Source: Desulfobacteraceae bacterium
GTDB lineage: Bacteria; Desulfobacterota; Desulfobacteria; Desulfobacterales; Desulfobacteraceae
NCBI GenBank assembly: GCA_003354055.1
Contig: PIVQ01000440.1
Span: 1-6,324 of the forward strand
Direction: 5' to 3'
Length of the DNA stretch: 6,324 nucleotides
Shown here one piece after another: positions 5,742 to 6,324 of this stretch. Position 1 is the first letter of the stretch. Every line of letters begins with the position of its first letter. Under the pieces are notes generated by a model that made no database searches, was not told the DNA's origin, and worked only from the letters and a program-made list of their open reading frames with translations. A program made the translations under genes and the position numbers.

Positions 5742-6324
5742 ATGCTAAAAAGATTTTTTCGGTATTATAAGCCCCATATGAATCTATTTCTGCTGGATAT
5801 GGGGGCGTTCGGATTTATGTTTTATTTTAATCCTGCTATGGCGGTAATTTCACTGATTCCTTTTCCATTCATGCTTTTATGGGGTGTTTTTGTGGGAAAG
5901 TATATGAAAAACGGGTTTCGGAAAATTCGAAAAGCCATTGCAAATATTAACAGCTCAGTGGAAAACTCGATGCAGGGGGGACTTATTTTATCTTCAAAGG
6001 TCAAATGGACGTAAGTGATCTGGTGGCATTCTTATTGTTCGTGGGAATTATACTGCTCCCTATTGAACGGCTTATAAATTTTGCAGAGCAATATTATCAG
6101 GGAGTTACTTCTTTTGAACGATTTATAAAAATTATGGATATTGAACCGGATATTCAGGATATAAAAAATGTGGTTAAGCTGTCGCACATAAACGGAGAGA
6201 TAGAATTAAAAATGTAGATGAAATAATCGTTCTGAGAAATGGGGAAATAGTGGAAACAGGGGATCATCATCAGTTGCTGGAGTACAAAGGGGATTATTTT
6301 AACCTCTATGCAAAAAATTTGATT
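5742..6324 (+). pseudogene. ABC exporter (fused permease/ATPase, MsbA-like) remnant with three internal deletions and two frameshifts
   Basis: Four blocks of a type-I ABC exporter (normally about 580 residues) appear in correct order. Block 1 (5742-5804), MLKRFFRYYKPHMNLFLLDMG, is the N-terminus entering the first transmembrane helix. Block 2 (5805-about 5978), from AFGFMFYFNPAMAVISLIPF to SSVENSMQG, is the central transmembrane helix and intracellular loop. Block 3 (about 5978-6211), from TYFIFKGQMDVSDLVAFLLF through LLPIERLINFAEQYYQG and ERFIKIMDIEPDIQD to GEIELK, is the last helices and linker into the ATPase domain. Block 4 (6211-6324), NVDEIIVLRNGEIVETGDHH then LLEYKGDYFNLYAKNLI, is the extreme C-terminus of the ATPase. 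Walker A, Q-loop, LSGGQ signature, Walker B and H-loop are all absent. Block 1 to 2 stays in frame; block 2 to 3 and block 3 to 4 change frame, producing stops at 6012-6014 and 6215-6217. The surviving residues still fit the family closely, so decay looks recent. It cannot encode a transporter. The C-terminus may extend slightly past the window. Confidence 0.9.

Noticed and set aside
6005..6217. Separate 70-residue membrane protein starting at the ATG at 6005
   Set aside because: The same frame reads back through TYFIFKGQ before the ATG, showing it is the interior of the ABC exporter, and it ends at a frameshift stop.

Overview
The window looks like a chromosomal segment of an anaerobic bacterium, most plausibly a member of the Desulfobacterota (Desulfobacteraceae-like). 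This is an inference from gene content (an ADP-forming acyl-CoA synthetase and an exported ApbE flavin transferase) and from the moderately GC-rich coding sequence. No rRNA or marker gene is present to confirm it.

Layout. The left third is transcribed leftward. It holds the N-terminal 344 residues of an isoaspartyl dipeptidase (iadA, 1032 to 1, running off the left edge) and, upstream of it, a complete exported FAD:protein FMN transferase (apbE, 2143 to 1109). A divergent intergenic region of about 500 bp follows (2144-2645). It contains no convincing gene but is rich in structure: a G-quadruplex-type G-run cluster, a 17-bp inverted repeat with a 30-nt loop, an imperfect palindrome, a good -35 box and a perfect 9-bp-arm inverted repeat at the presumed transcription start. 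The middle (2646-5096) is one large rightward gene, a fused ADP-forming acetate/acyl-CoA synthetase with the ATP-grasp (beta) half first and the CoA-binding/phosphohistidine (alpha) half second. Its stop overlaps the start of a small S4-domain RNA-binding protein (YbcJ/YaaA-like, 5089-5319), which is followed 12 nt later by an unrecognised 98-residue reading frame (5332-5628). These three probably form one transcript.

The right end (5742-6324) is AT-richer and is the decayed remnant of a lipid/drug-type ABC exporter. The start, one block of transmembrane domain, the last transmembrane segments and the last ~35 residues are still recognisable. Three internal stretches are gone, including essentially the whole ATPase domain, and two of the three junctions shift the reading frame.

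How the genes could work together. The ADP-forming synthetase would make ATP from acyl-CoA by substrate-level phosphorylation. ApbE would attach FMN to an extracytoplasmic flavoprotein, typically the RnfG/NqrC type of subunit, but none is in this window. IadA would recycle isoaspartyl dipeptides from damaged proteins. There is no visible evidence that these activities form one pathway. I do not see a defence system, CRISPR array, tRNA, rRNA or intact mobile element. The most noteworthy items are the stepwise-deleted ABC exporter and the structured regulatory region in front of the acyl-CoA synthetase.
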